A stretch of 6,937 nt of DNA from an uncultured Terriglobus sp. (GCA_937871605.1 CALMRM010000105.1:1-6937), one strand, 5' to 3'; counted from the stretch's first letter, positions 1 to 5,888 are shown. Numbers and translations are program-made. The notes: a model not told the origin generated them from the sequence alone.

Positions 1-643
1 CCCTGCGCATCGCTTTGTCTGCCTTGGCTCTTTCGTGACCCGGGTCAGGGGTCCACAAGGAACCATGCAGGCGGAAGACGATGCCCGCTCCCAGCATCAG
101 GTGGTTCTGCGCGTTGTTTGTGCCGTTGGGAAAGCCGGTATGCAAGTACTGGACTTCGATGGCGCGTATGCCGATGCGGGGTGACAGGATGAAGTCAAGC
201 CCGCCGCCGGTTTGCAGGGCAAAGCTGTTCGCCGATGCAGAGTAGGAGCTTGTTGTAGGAAAGTATGAGTCAAAGCCGTGTGCCCCGCCGAACAGCACCT
301 GCGCGTGCGGTTCAAAACGGCCCGGGTGCAGAACCACCTGCGGGCCGCCGGTAAAGGTAAGCAGATTGAGACCCTGCCCCAGCGGACCGATGTTGGTCGA
401 GTGGCTGCCTGTTACCTCACCTTCAGCATGCAGCCAGTACTTGATCGCGACCGAGGTCGAGAAGTAACCGCCATTCAACGAGAAGCCGTTCGAAACATTT
501 GGCGGCGCATTGGAGCGAAGAAACTCATAGCCGGTGGAAAGCGTGTAGCGGGGAACGTAGGGTGCGGGGCTGGCCCCCGCCTGCGCGAACGCAAGCGGGG
601 TTCCCAGGGCAACAAGGGTGGCAACAACCAAGAGCTGACGCAT
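1..643 (-). CDS. Outer-membrane beta-barrel protein, about 8 strands (partial, runs off window start)
   Basis: The frame is open from an ATG at 643 to the window edge, giving 214 codons without a stop. Residues 1-20 (MRQLLVVATLVALGTPLAFA) form a signal peptide with an AFA|Q cleavage site, so the product is exported. The mature part alternates polar and hydrophobic residues in about eight amphipathic strands: roughly 32-44, 56-68, 69-77, 91-104, 109-121, 137-151, 155-168 and 179-192. Glycine- and Asn-rich turns separate them, and the last strand (GAGIVFRL) has the aromatic look of a barrel-closing strand. This matches the small OmpA-like/OMP_b-brl barrels common in Acidobacteria. A charged tail (193-214 and beyond) follows the last strand, which is unusual for a barrel that ends at its closing strand. 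The start is fixed by an AGGAGG at 653-658. The gene begins 35 bp after the stop of the upstream lipoprotein gene on the same strand, so co-transcription is likely. The fold is fairly sure; the function (pore, anchor or secretion partner) is unknown. Confidence 0.85.
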   Translation of the reverse strand, partial: MRQLLVVATLVALGTPLAFAQAGASPAPYVPRYTLSTGYEFLRSNAPPNVSNGFSLNGGYFSTSVAIKYWLHAEGEVTGSHSTNIGPLGQGLNLLTFTGGPQVVLHPGRFEPHAQVLFGGAHGFDSYFPTTSSYSASANSFALQTGGGLDFILSPRIGIRAIEVQYLHTGFPNGTNNAQNHLMLGAGIVFRLHGSLWTPDPGHERAKADKAMRR

Positions 644-652
644 TGTTTCTTT

Positions 653-658
653 CCTCCT
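653..658 (-). promoter_or_regulatory. Ribosome binding site of the beta-barrel gene
   Basis: The minus strand reads AGGAGG, nine bases before the ATG at 643. It is a full-consensus Shine-Dalgarno lying inside the 35-bp gap between the lipoprotein stop and the barrel start. It fixes the start codon and shows the downstream gene is translated independently of the upstream one. Confidence 0.85.
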
Positions 659-678
659 ATGGGTTAGCAGCGTTCACG

Positions 679-3600
679 TCAGAACAGCAGGGCAAGGTAC
701 GGTGAAGTGCTTAGCAAGCTCGTATCCAGCAGGACAAACCTGGTGGGCGAAATTGCGTAAATCACTGCAGGCGTACTCAGCGTGAAGCGTCCTGCGGTTG
801 CGTTGGTCAGGCTATAGGTGGTTTGCGCCGTAATTCCGAGTTGAAGGATGTTGATGGTTCCCACGCCCACGTTCTTGTCCAGCATGGTGGTTGCGTTGCC
901 AGCTCCATCGGCGGTGAAGCTACCGGAGCTGGTGATGGTTGCAGCCGTACTGTTTGCAGGTACGGTGCCATAGGTGTAGGTACCGTCGAGCGTGGCTAAG
1001 GTGAAGGGTGCGCCGGTTTGCGCTTCAAGGAAGCCCAGGCCTGCATACCCTGTTTGGAGGAAGTAGCCCTCCCCGTTGTTGGACAGATACACCGTGCGCG
1101 GAGCGGGTGTGGTGCTGCCCACGCCCAACAGACCCAGGAGTGTGGTTGAGGTGGGATAGGCAAAGGTGCCGCGGCCATTTGCCGTCACCGTGCAGTTGCT
1201 GGTGCCGGTGATCTGGAACGTGCCGAAGAGGTTGGTCAGCACGCCCAGGTTCCCGCCCAGTGCGGTCAACGCGTTGACCACTCCTGTGGTTCCGCCTACA
1301 TCGATGTTGGTGGTGTTGCAGTTTCCAGCGCCGTCTGACGTGGCGCGGAAGACTGTAGCGGTGGACAGGTTGGCAACATTCTGCAACGTGCTGCCGACCA
1401 GGCCTGGGTTCACCGGCGAGTTCTCATAGCCAATGAAGGGGCCCGTCAGCGCTGCGTTGGTGAAGCTGCCTTGCTGCTGCAGTTGCGCAGTGCCTGCCTG
1501 CAGGATGTACGCGAAGTGTTTGTCCGTGGACATCAGGAGGACGCGGTTGGCATCGACTACATAGGCGGCGTAGTCCGTGGGATAGAACGTACCCGTGAGG
1601 CTGGTGTTGTTCAGCGTCAGTTGTACGCGGCCGTTGGTGTCCGGTGCGCTGCTGGCGCCGCTCACCGTGGCGTTGGCAAAGTTGCTGGAGGCAACGGTGA
1701 CGTCGCTGGTTCCAGTCACTCCGCCATTGTTTACAGCGAACTGTCCCACTGAGGCCACAGGCCCAGCAGCAAGCCCCACGGTGCAGGAGGGCAGGCAGGG
1801 TGTATCGCCACTGGTGCCATACACATAGCTGCCGGTAAGGCCGGCCGTCACTGCCGTCGCGCTTTGCGCCAGCAGCGTGCCGGACCCCTTTGTGCCTGCA
1901 AGCTGATCGTTGTCGAAGCGGATCAGCGTGCCCTGCGCAGAGTTGGTCGCCGGTGCCACCGCGGGACGGAGATCGATGGCGTAGGTTGTGGAGGCACCCA
2001 CCGTGCCGTCGGGGTTGAGGTCAATCAGCAGCACCGTACCGCGATCGTCTGCGCCGATGGTGTAGGTTCCGATCAGCGATCGCGTGGGCACGGTGTTGCC
2101 CGCTGGGTTCGTGATCTGGTGATTGGAGTCCGACTCGCCTGCGGTGATGCCGCCGGTACCATCTGCGGTCAAGCTGCCGATGGTTGCAGTCTGGTACGCC
2201 AGAACGCCAGCGACCGCATCGTCGTACCCCTGGAACAGGAACGCGTACGGACCCTTGAGCAACGCATCCTGCGGCGTTGGTGTGTAGGTGACCAGCAGCA
2301 CCAGCGGCAGGCTTGCCGTTTGCGGCGTGCCTTCGCTGTCCGTCGCCTTCACGGTAAAGCTGCTTGCGCCTACCGTGGTTGGCGTGCCACTCACAGTGCC
2401 GTTGCTGGACAGCGTGATGCCTGCCGGCAAGGCACCTGCTGTTACAGCGTAGGTGTATGGGCCTACGCCACCGGATGCCTGCAGCGTCTGTGTGTATGGC
2501 TGGTTCACCACCGCGTTCGGCAGTGAGCCAGTGAAGGTGAGTGCCGGTGGTGCCTGCACCGTGATGGTGACAGGACCGGTAGTGGTGTTGGTGGGCGTTG
2601 CGGAGTCGGTCGCTGTGACCGACACGGTAGTGCTGCCCGCCACGGTTGCTGTGCCTGTCACCACGCAGTGGGCGCCCAGTGCGAGTCCGGCAGGCAAGGT
2701 GGCCCCGCCGGCCAGTGAGCAGGTGTACGGTGCCGTTCCGCCTGCCACACCGATGGTGCCAGTGTAGGGCGTTCCCACCGTCGCAGTAGGAGGCGAAGAC
2801 AGCGTGAGGGTTGCCGTGGCTGGATTGACCGTGATGGTCACAGGCTGCGTTTGGGTGCGTGCAGGGGTGCTGGTGTCCGTCGCCTGGATGGTCACCTGTG
2901 TGCTACCCGCAGTGGTGGGTGTGCCTGTCACCTGGCAGTTGCTGCCAATGGCAAGGCCAGCCGGTGCAGAGCCTGCTGTGACTGTGCAGGTGTACGGTGC
3001 CGTGCCGCCCGTAACCGGGAGGGTTCCCGTGTACGGCTGGTTGACGGTGGCCGCAGGCGGGCTCGCGATGGTCAGCGTGCTCGCTACCGGGTTGATGGTG
3101 ACACTCACCGGTCCGGTAACAGAGTTCGCAGGTGAGTTGGAGTCCGTGAGCCGGATGGTGGGCGTGCTGGTACCTTGCACCGTCGGTGTCCCACTCACGG
3201 TGCAGTTGGCGGCCAGGTTCAGACCGGTTGGGAATTGCCCGTTCACCAGGGCGCAGGTGTAGGGTGCGACACCCCCCGTGCCGTTGATGGTTGCGGTGTA
3301 AGGCGTTCCCACCGTGCCGTTCGGCAGCGTGCCGTTACCGATGGCAAGTCCCGCAGGGTTGATGGTGACGGTTACCGTGCCGGAACCGCTCTGTGGTGGA
3401 TTGCCGCTGTCGGTCACCGAGACCGTCCCAGTGCCGGTGCCGGGGCCTGTCGGCGACCCAGTTACTGTGCAGTTTGCATTCAAGGTGAGGCCCGCCGGCA
3501 GGCTGCCAGAGGTCAGCTTGCAGGTGTATGGCCCTGTGCCGCCGTTGACTGGGACACTGCCGGTATACGTCGATCCTGCTGTGCCCGACGGCAGCGTGCC

Positions 3601-4881
3601 GCCCACAGACAACGCTGCGGACGAGATCGTAATGCTGACCGGACCCGTGACTGAGTTGGCTGGATTCGCAGCATCCGTTGCGTGCACAGTGACAGTGCTG
3701 GTGCCGGCGACAGTTGGCGTACCTGTCACGGCACAGTTTGCAGCCAAGGTCAGGCCTGCGGGCAGCGTTCCTGATGCCAATGCGCAGCTATAGGGTGCGG
3801 TTCCACCGGACACACCAACCGTGGCGTTGTACGGGGCGTTGATGGTTCCATTCGGCAGCGTTCCGGTGGTCAACGTCAGTGTGCCACCGCCTCCGCCGCC
3901 GCTGCCGCCCGTGATGGCGACGCTGAACGACGCGCTGGCAGTCGCACCGGATCCGTCAGCAACCTGAGCTGTAAAGGTGTAGGTGCCAGCAGTTGTGGGT
4001 GTGCCAGAAATCACGCCGGTAGACGCATTCAGCGAAAGGCCACTTGGCAACGAGCCGGACCGAATCGCAAACGTGTACGGTGCAACACCGCCGCTTGCCA
4101 TCAGCGCCGTGGAGTACGCGGTTCCAACTGTTCCTGCCGGAGGATTGCCACTCAGCGCAACGGCCATGGCTGTCGCCGTGATCGTGATCTGCCGAGAGGC
4201 AGTGACGGTGTATGGAACGTCGCTGGAATCAACGCCCTGAACGGCAAAGGAGAATGTTCCTGCCGTGGTCGGCGTGCCGGAAAGAACACCTGTGGAGGCG
4301 TTGAACGTCAGCCCCGGTGGCAGTGTTCCGCCGGCTTGGGAGAGCTTGACGGTTCCTGTTCCGCCAGCCGCCGTAAGTGTGGCGGAGTACGCTGTACCAA
4401 CGACGCCGGCCGGCGTGGTGCCGTTGATCGTTGGCGCGGGGTTCACCGTGATGGCAACGCTCTTGGTGCTTTGCGTCCCTGAGATGTTAGCGACCAGAGT
4501 TGCTGTCACAGTTGCCGTGACAGGGGCAGCCGTATAGCTGACGGAGGTGCTGGTTTGTGAGGACAGGGTGCCGCACGTCGAGCCACTGGAACACGTACCC
4601 GCTGTCAGCGCCCAGGTGAGCGGCAAGGTGTTGGGGTTGGCAGCTGTGACGCTCACCTGCTGACCACCATCGATGGTGATCGACGAAGCCGAAAGACTTG
4701 CCAGACCGCTACCCGGGTATCCGCCAGAGGAACACGCCAGAGCAACAATCGTCAGAAGAGTGGCCGCACCCGCCACAGCAAAGCGGCCTAAGCGTTGGAC
4801 GCATCTTGTTTTTAGAGCGTTACGGGTGTTGTAGCTGGCCAGTAACGTCCTGCTTCTTGCGTATGCATCCTTGCACACCAT
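679..4881 (-). CDS. Giant exported lipoprotein with He_PIG-like Ig repeats and a C-terminal beta-rich module
   Basis: The protein has 1400 residues from the ATG at 4881 to a TGA at 679-681. A basic N-region (1-33) and hydrophobic stretch (34-49) lead to the lipobox VALAC at Cys50 followed by Ser51, so it is predicted to be lipidated and exported. Residues 57-147 are an Ig-like domain with Cys97/Cys103. Residues 149-866 hold eight tandem putative-Ig (He_PIG-like) repeats, each with a G.vGt.Y...l.a.GG..PYt start and an LP.GL.l....v.GTPt..G end. A GGSGGGGGG linker (325-333) sits between repeats 2 and 3. Residues 868-1400 form a Gly/Thr/Asn-rich beta module with four-fold internal similarity (motifs like SFTADGAGN and YVVDANRVLLM). 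There are no catalytic motifs or sortase signal. The likely role is a surface adhesin, glycan-binding or scaffold protein; that is inference from the Ig family. The start was chosen over a TTG at 4926 because GGAGG lies six bases before this ATG. The N-region is longer than usual for a lipoprotein. The gene probably heads an operon with the barrel gene. Confidence 0.9.
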   Translation of the reverse strand: MVCKDAYARSRTLLASYNTRNALKTRCVQRLGRFAVAGAATLLTIVALACSSGGYPGSGLASLSASSITIDGGQQVSVTAANPNTLPLTWALTAGTCSSGSTCGTLSSQTSTSVSYTAAPVTATVTATLVANISGTQSTKSVAITVNPAPTINGTTPAGVVGTAYSATLTAAGGTGTVKLSQAGGTLPPGLTFNASTGVLSGTPTTAGTFSFAVQGVDSSDVPYTVTASRQITITATAMAVALSGNPPAGTVGTAYSTALMASGGVAPYTFAIRSGSLPSGLSLNASTGVISGTPTTAGTYTFTAQVADGSGATASASFSVAITGGSGGGGGGTLTLTTGTLPNGTINAPYNATVGVSGGTAPYSCALASGTLPAGLTLAANCAVTGTPTVAGTSTVTVHATDAANPANSVTGPVSITISSAALSVGGTLPSGTAGSTYTGSVPVNGGTGPYTCKLTSGSLPAGLTLNANCTVTGSPTGPGTGTGTVSVTDSGNPPQSGSGTVTVTINPAGLAIGNGTLPNGTVGTPYTATINGTGGVAPYTCALVNGQFPTGLNLAANCTVSGTPTVQGTSTPTIRLTDSNSPANSVTGPVSVTINPVASTLTIASPPAATVNQPYTGTLPVTGGTAPYTCTVTAGSAPAGLAIGSNCQVTGTPTTAGSTQVTIQATDTSTPARTQTQPVTITVNPATATLTLSSPPTATVGTPYTGTIGVAGGTAPYTCSLAGGATLPAGLALGAHCVVTGTATVAGSTTVSVTATDSATPTNTTTGPVTITVQAPPALTFTGSLPNAVVNQPYTQTLQASGGVGPYTYAVTAGALPAGITLSSNGTVSGTPTTVGASSFTVKATDSEGTPQTASLPLVLLVTYTPTPQDALLKGPYAFLFQGYDDAVAGVLAYQTATIGSLTADGTGGITAGESDSNHQITNPAGNTVPTRSLIGTYTIGADDRGTVLLIDLNPDGTVGASTTYAIDLRPAVAPATNSAQGTLIRFDNDQLAGTKGSGTLLAQSATAVTAGLTGSYVYGTSGDTPCLPSCTVGLAAGPVASVGQFAVNNGGVTGTSDVTVASSNFANATVSGASSAPDTNGRVQLTLNNTSLTGTFYPTDYAAYVVDANRVLLMSTDKHFAYILQAGTAQLQQQGSFTNAALTGPFIGYENSPVNPGLVGSTLQNVANLSTATVFRATSDGAGNCNTTNIDVGGTTGVVNALTALGGNLGVLTNLFGTFQITGTSNCTVTANGRGTFAYPTSTTLLGLLGVGSTTPAPRTVYLSNNGEGYFLQTGYAGLGFLEAQTGAPFTLATLDGTYTYGTVPANSTAATITSSGSFTADGAGNATTMLDKNVGVGTINILQLGITAQTTYSLTNATAGRFTLSTPAVIYAISPTRFVLLDTSLLSTSPYLALLF
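682..2280 (-). other. C-terminal beta-rich module with four internal repeats
   Basis: Residues 868-1400 of the lipoprotein share no obvious named domain. Four units are visible, beginning near 871, 1013, 1139 and 1291. Each opens with an L.G.Y.y/f type segment (LLKGPYAFLF, GLTGSYVYGT, ALTGPFIGYE, TLDGTYTYGT). A short segment with Gly/Asn or Asp-Gly follows (GSLTADGTGG, FRATSDGAGN, SFTADGAGN), and most units then have a strand ending in a y.vd..rvlLm type phrase. Similar glycine-rich segments occur in large secreted acidobacterial proteins as I remember them; I cannot name a family. Four Cys are present (1029, 1033, 1188, 1230), an even number compatible with two disulfides. Confidence 0.6.
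2284..4437 (-). repeat. Eight tandem He_PIG-like Ig repeats in the lipoprotein
   Basis: Residues 149-866 divide into eight units of about 86-90 residues, starting near 149, 240, 334, 422, 511, 602, 689 and 779. Each unit carries a PYt-type strand, an LPaGL turn and a (V/T)(S/T)GTPT..G strand. Units 3-7 replace the NASTG turn of units 1 and 2 with N-Cys or H-Cys and add a Cys in the PYtC strand; units 1, 2 and 8 have neither Cys. Repeats have diverged at the DNA level, so the array is old or under selection rather than a recent duplication. Unit borders are by eye and may shift by a few residues. Confidence 0.85.
3883..3909 (-). other. Glycine linker between Ig repeats 2 and 3
   Basis: Nine codons encode GGSGGGGGG, seen on the plus strand as a run of gcc/ccg triplets. 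It separates the two Cys-free N-terminal repeats from the five Cys-paired ones, so it acts as a flexible hinge or marks a fusion joint. Such triplet runs are also prone to slippage, so its length may vary between strains. Confidence 0.8.
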
Positions 4882-4887
4882 AGGCTT

Positions 4888-4892
4888 CCTCC
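4888..4892 (-). promoter_or_regulatory. Ribosome binding site of the lipoprotein gene
   Basis: The minus strand reads GGAGG with a six-base spacer to the ATG at 4881. This decides between that ATG and an in-frame TTG 45 bases upstream, which would place the Shine-Dalgarno inside the coding region. Confidence 0.75.
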
Positions 4893-4929
4893 AAGAAAAA
4901 CCGCGCGCGATAAGCGTCAGGTACAAAGC

Positions 4930-4940
4930 GAACTTAGTTC
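4930..4940. promoter_or_regulatory. Palindrome GAACTTAGTTC at a possible lipoprotein promoter
   Basis: The site is a perfect 5-1-5 inverted repeat directly downstream, in the minus direction, of the -10-like TATAAG and about 50 bp before the lipoprotein ATG. It would cover the predicted transcription start, where a repressor would sit. Its minus-strand reading AACTAAGTTCGC resembles AACTAAGTAGTTCGC at 5631-5645 after the RHH gene. Function is inferred; an 11-bp palindrome can arise by chance. Confidence 0.3.
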
Positions 4941-5016
4941 TTATATCCGCAGAGACGTGGGACTGGCTTGCTCTGAACGCCGCTTTTTAGGAAGCAAATA
5001 GATAAAGTTCTAATGG

Positions 5017-5039
5017 GATATCGCTGGTGATATCACGTG
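5017..5039. repeat. Paired GATATC boxes and overlapping palindromes
   Basis: GATATC occurs at 5017-5022 and again at 5029-5034, exactly 12 bp apart. The second copy is the core of a perfect 10-bp palindrome GTGATATCAC (5027-5036), which overlaps CACGTG (5034-5039). The cluster sits about 140 bp upstream of the lipoprotein start in the divergent gap, where regulator sites are expected. No known operator is recognised. Confidence 0.35.
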
Positions 5040-5209
5040 TTCTGTAGCGAACATTAGGCTGACTAGTAGTGGGAGCGAGACCCGCTGCCCGTGGCATGGG
5101 TGTCCTGAAAGTAAGTGGAAGAAAGATGTGTCATTTTTGAAATAAGTGCGATACATGACAGTCGCAGGTAGCATTCATCCTCTACACTGCATCCACACTT
5201 GAGTATCGG

Positions 5210-5229
5210 CGCAGAGTAATTTCTCTGCG
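5210..5229 (+). repeat. Inverted repeat upstream of the RHH gene
   Basis: CGCAGAG (5210-5216) and CTCTGCG (5223-5229) form a perfect 7-bp stem around a 6-base AT loop, ending 88 bp before the RHH start. It could be a DNA operator for the dimeric RHH protein, as antitoxins of this type often repress their own promoter, or a hairpin in the mRNA leader. No U-tract follows. Confidence 0.4.
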
Positions 5230-5307
5230 GTCACGGCCTTGAACGCCTTTGCAGCAATTTCTCTCGGGTCCTGCTGTTTCGAGCCTGCTTACACCAGGCA
5301 AGACCTT

Positions 5308-5312
5308 AGGAG
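5308..5312 (+). promoter_or_regulatory. Ribosome binding site of the RHH gene
   Basis: AGGAG lies five bases before the ATG at 5318 and eight before a second in-frame ATG at 5321. It places the start here rather than at the upstream ATG at 5249, which has no Shine-Dalgarno. Confidence 0.75.
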
Positions 5313-5317
5313 TTCAC

Positions 5318-5632
5318 ATGATGTCAAAGAGAGCACAGAGCTTCCCCTTGCGTTTGTGCCCTTCCGTCCGAGAACAGGCTTCGCACTTAGCGCAGTCAGA
5401 CGGCATATCCCTCAACCACTTCATAAGCCTTGCAGTCGCCGAAAAGATCACCCGGCTGGAGCATGACTTGTGGGTACGCACGCAACCCGCACGCGATGCG
5501 AAATCGCTGCGTTCTGCGTTGTTCCGACGTGAGCAGATGATGCCTGTACATTCCGGTTTCGCTAACGAGAGCCGCCCGCTGAAAAGCGGCGATCTGAGGC
5601 GCTTGCCGGTCCAGAATCCTGATGCAATGTAA
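5318..5632 (+). CDS. HicB-like ribbon-helix-helix DNA-binding protein
   Basis: The protein has 104 residues. Residues 8-48 read as a ribbon-helix-helix of the HicB/Arc type: a strand (SFPLRL), helix A (PSVREQASHLAQSDG), the turn ISLNHFI and helix B (SLAVAEKITRLE). The SLNHFISLAVAEK segment closely matches the C-terminal part of HicB-family antitoxins. These dimerise, bind operator DNA through the N-terminal strand and usually neutralise a HicA-type RNase. The N-terminal RNase-H-like domain of full HicB is absent, as in many short HicB-like proteins. Residues 49-104 are basic, Arg/Ser-rich and unlike anything I recognise. No toxin gene is adjacent: the upstream gene is divergent and about 400 bp downstream are non-coding. 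It could be an orphan antitoxin or a stand-alone regulator, perhaps of itself or of the divergent lipoprotein gene. RHH assignment is good; TA function is doubtful. Confidence 0.8.
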   Translation: MMSKRAQSFPLRLCPSVREQASHLAQSDGISLNHFISLAVAEKITRLEHDLWVRTQPARDAKSLRSALFRREQMMPVHSGFANESRPLKSGDLRRLPVQNPDAM

Positions 5633-5658
5633 CTAAGTAGTTCGCGGGAACTATTTAG
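5633..5658 (+). repeat. Hairpin directly after the RHH stop codon
   Basis: CTAAGTAGTTC (5633-5643) can pair with GAACTATTTAG (5648-5658) over 11 contiguous RNA pairs including one G-U, closed by a GCGG loop. It starts immediately after the TAA. The position suits a transcript 3' end, but the next bases (GTACGTGC) are not a U-tract, so at most it is a 3'-end-stabilising or Rho-assisted structure. Confidence 0.45.
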
Positions 5659-5772
5659 GTACGTGCATCCGTTCTGGGTTTACATGCCTGCTAACTATTT
5701 TCGTAGTTCGTGGTGACGCGCCTCTGGTAGAGCAGGGGCAGACACTGTTCACGACTATGGATGGATGGCTTG

Positions 5773-5808
5773 GTGGTCCTAAGCGCCTAAATCTACGCTT
5801 AGGACCAC
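5773..5808. repeat. Perfect 13-bp inverted repeat with 10-base loop
   Basis: GTGGTCCTAAGCG (5773-5785) is the exact reverse complement of CGCTTAGGACCAC (5796-5808); the loop is CCTAAATCTA. It is the strongest secondary structure in the window. Neither strand has a T-run after the stem, so it is not a standard intrinsic terminator. It may be a bidirectional transcript-end structure between the RHH gene and the hydrolase, a REP-like element, or a regulator site. Within it CCTAA is repeated at 5778 and 5786. Confidence 0.6.
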
Positions 5809-5852
5809 TATGCTGTGTTCAAGAGATCAAATAGCGCTTTATTCAGGCGAAC

Positions 5853-5888
5853 ATACAAGATTTGTATTATGGTGCCACTCCCAGTGGC
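5853..5888. repeat. Two 6-3-6 palindromes spaced by two helical turns
   Basis: ATACAA-GAT-TTGTAT (5853-5867) and GCCACT-CCC-AGTGGC (5874-5888) are both perfect 6-3-6 inverted repeats, with centres 21 bp apart. The first overlaps a -10-like TATTAT (5865-5870). The pair lies upstream of the MBL hydrolase gene and could be operator sites or consecutive small hairpins. The two differ in sequence, so they are not copies of one operator. Confidence 0.35.

Larger units (their letters stand above)
4882..5317. other. Divergent intergenic region, 436 bp, no gene seen
   Basis: This AT-richer stretch lies between the 5' ends of the lipoprotein gene (minus) and the RHH gene (plus), so promoters for both should be here. 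I find no credible coding frame. On the minus strand TATAAG (4945-4940) is the best -10-like hexamer for the lipoprotein gene, without a convincing -35. On the plus side TTGAAA (5137-5142) resembles a -35 but no -10 is correctly spaced. Several short inverted repeats are present: 4930-4940, 5017-5039, 5129-5160 and 5210-5229. Confidence 0.7.

Noticed and set aside
278..667. 129-codon plus-strand frame over the beta-barrel gene
   Set aside because: It is the antisense shadow of the barrel gene, which has a signal peptide, strand pattern and Shine-Dalgarno. The shadow has none of these.
1864..2526. 220-codon plus-strand frame inside the lipoprotein gene
   Set aside because: It is antisense to a well-supported coding frame with clear repeats. 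Its product is Arg/Cys/Gly-rich without any domain, as expected from GC-rich shadow frames. Other plus-strand frames between 1008 and 4883 were rejected likewise.
4882..4926. Extension of the lipoprotein to a TTG start at 4926
   Set aside because: The extension would translate through a good Shine-Dalgarno (4888-4892) that is correctly placed for the ATG at 4881, and it adds no signal-peptide feature.
5137..5188. Sigma-70 promoter for the RHH gene from TTGAAA (5137)
   Set aside because: No acceptable -10 lies 16-18 bp downstream. TACACT at 5183 is too far away and has no partner -35.
5249..5317. Upstream ATG start for the RHH protein
   Set aside because: There is no Shine-Dalgarno before 5249, while AGGAG sits properly before 5318. 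The added 23 residues are outside the RHH fold.
5715..5750. tRNA-like D-arm text (CTGGTAGAGCA) suggesting a tRNA gene
   Set aside because: The matching D-stem does not pair fully, no T-loop GTTCGANNC follows at the right distance, and no 7-bp acceptor stem is found.
5757..5834. 25-codon mini-frame starting at ATG 5757 across the 13-bp hairpin
   Set aside because: No Shine-Dalgarno precedes it and the sequence is dictated by the inverted repeat. It is most likely not translated.
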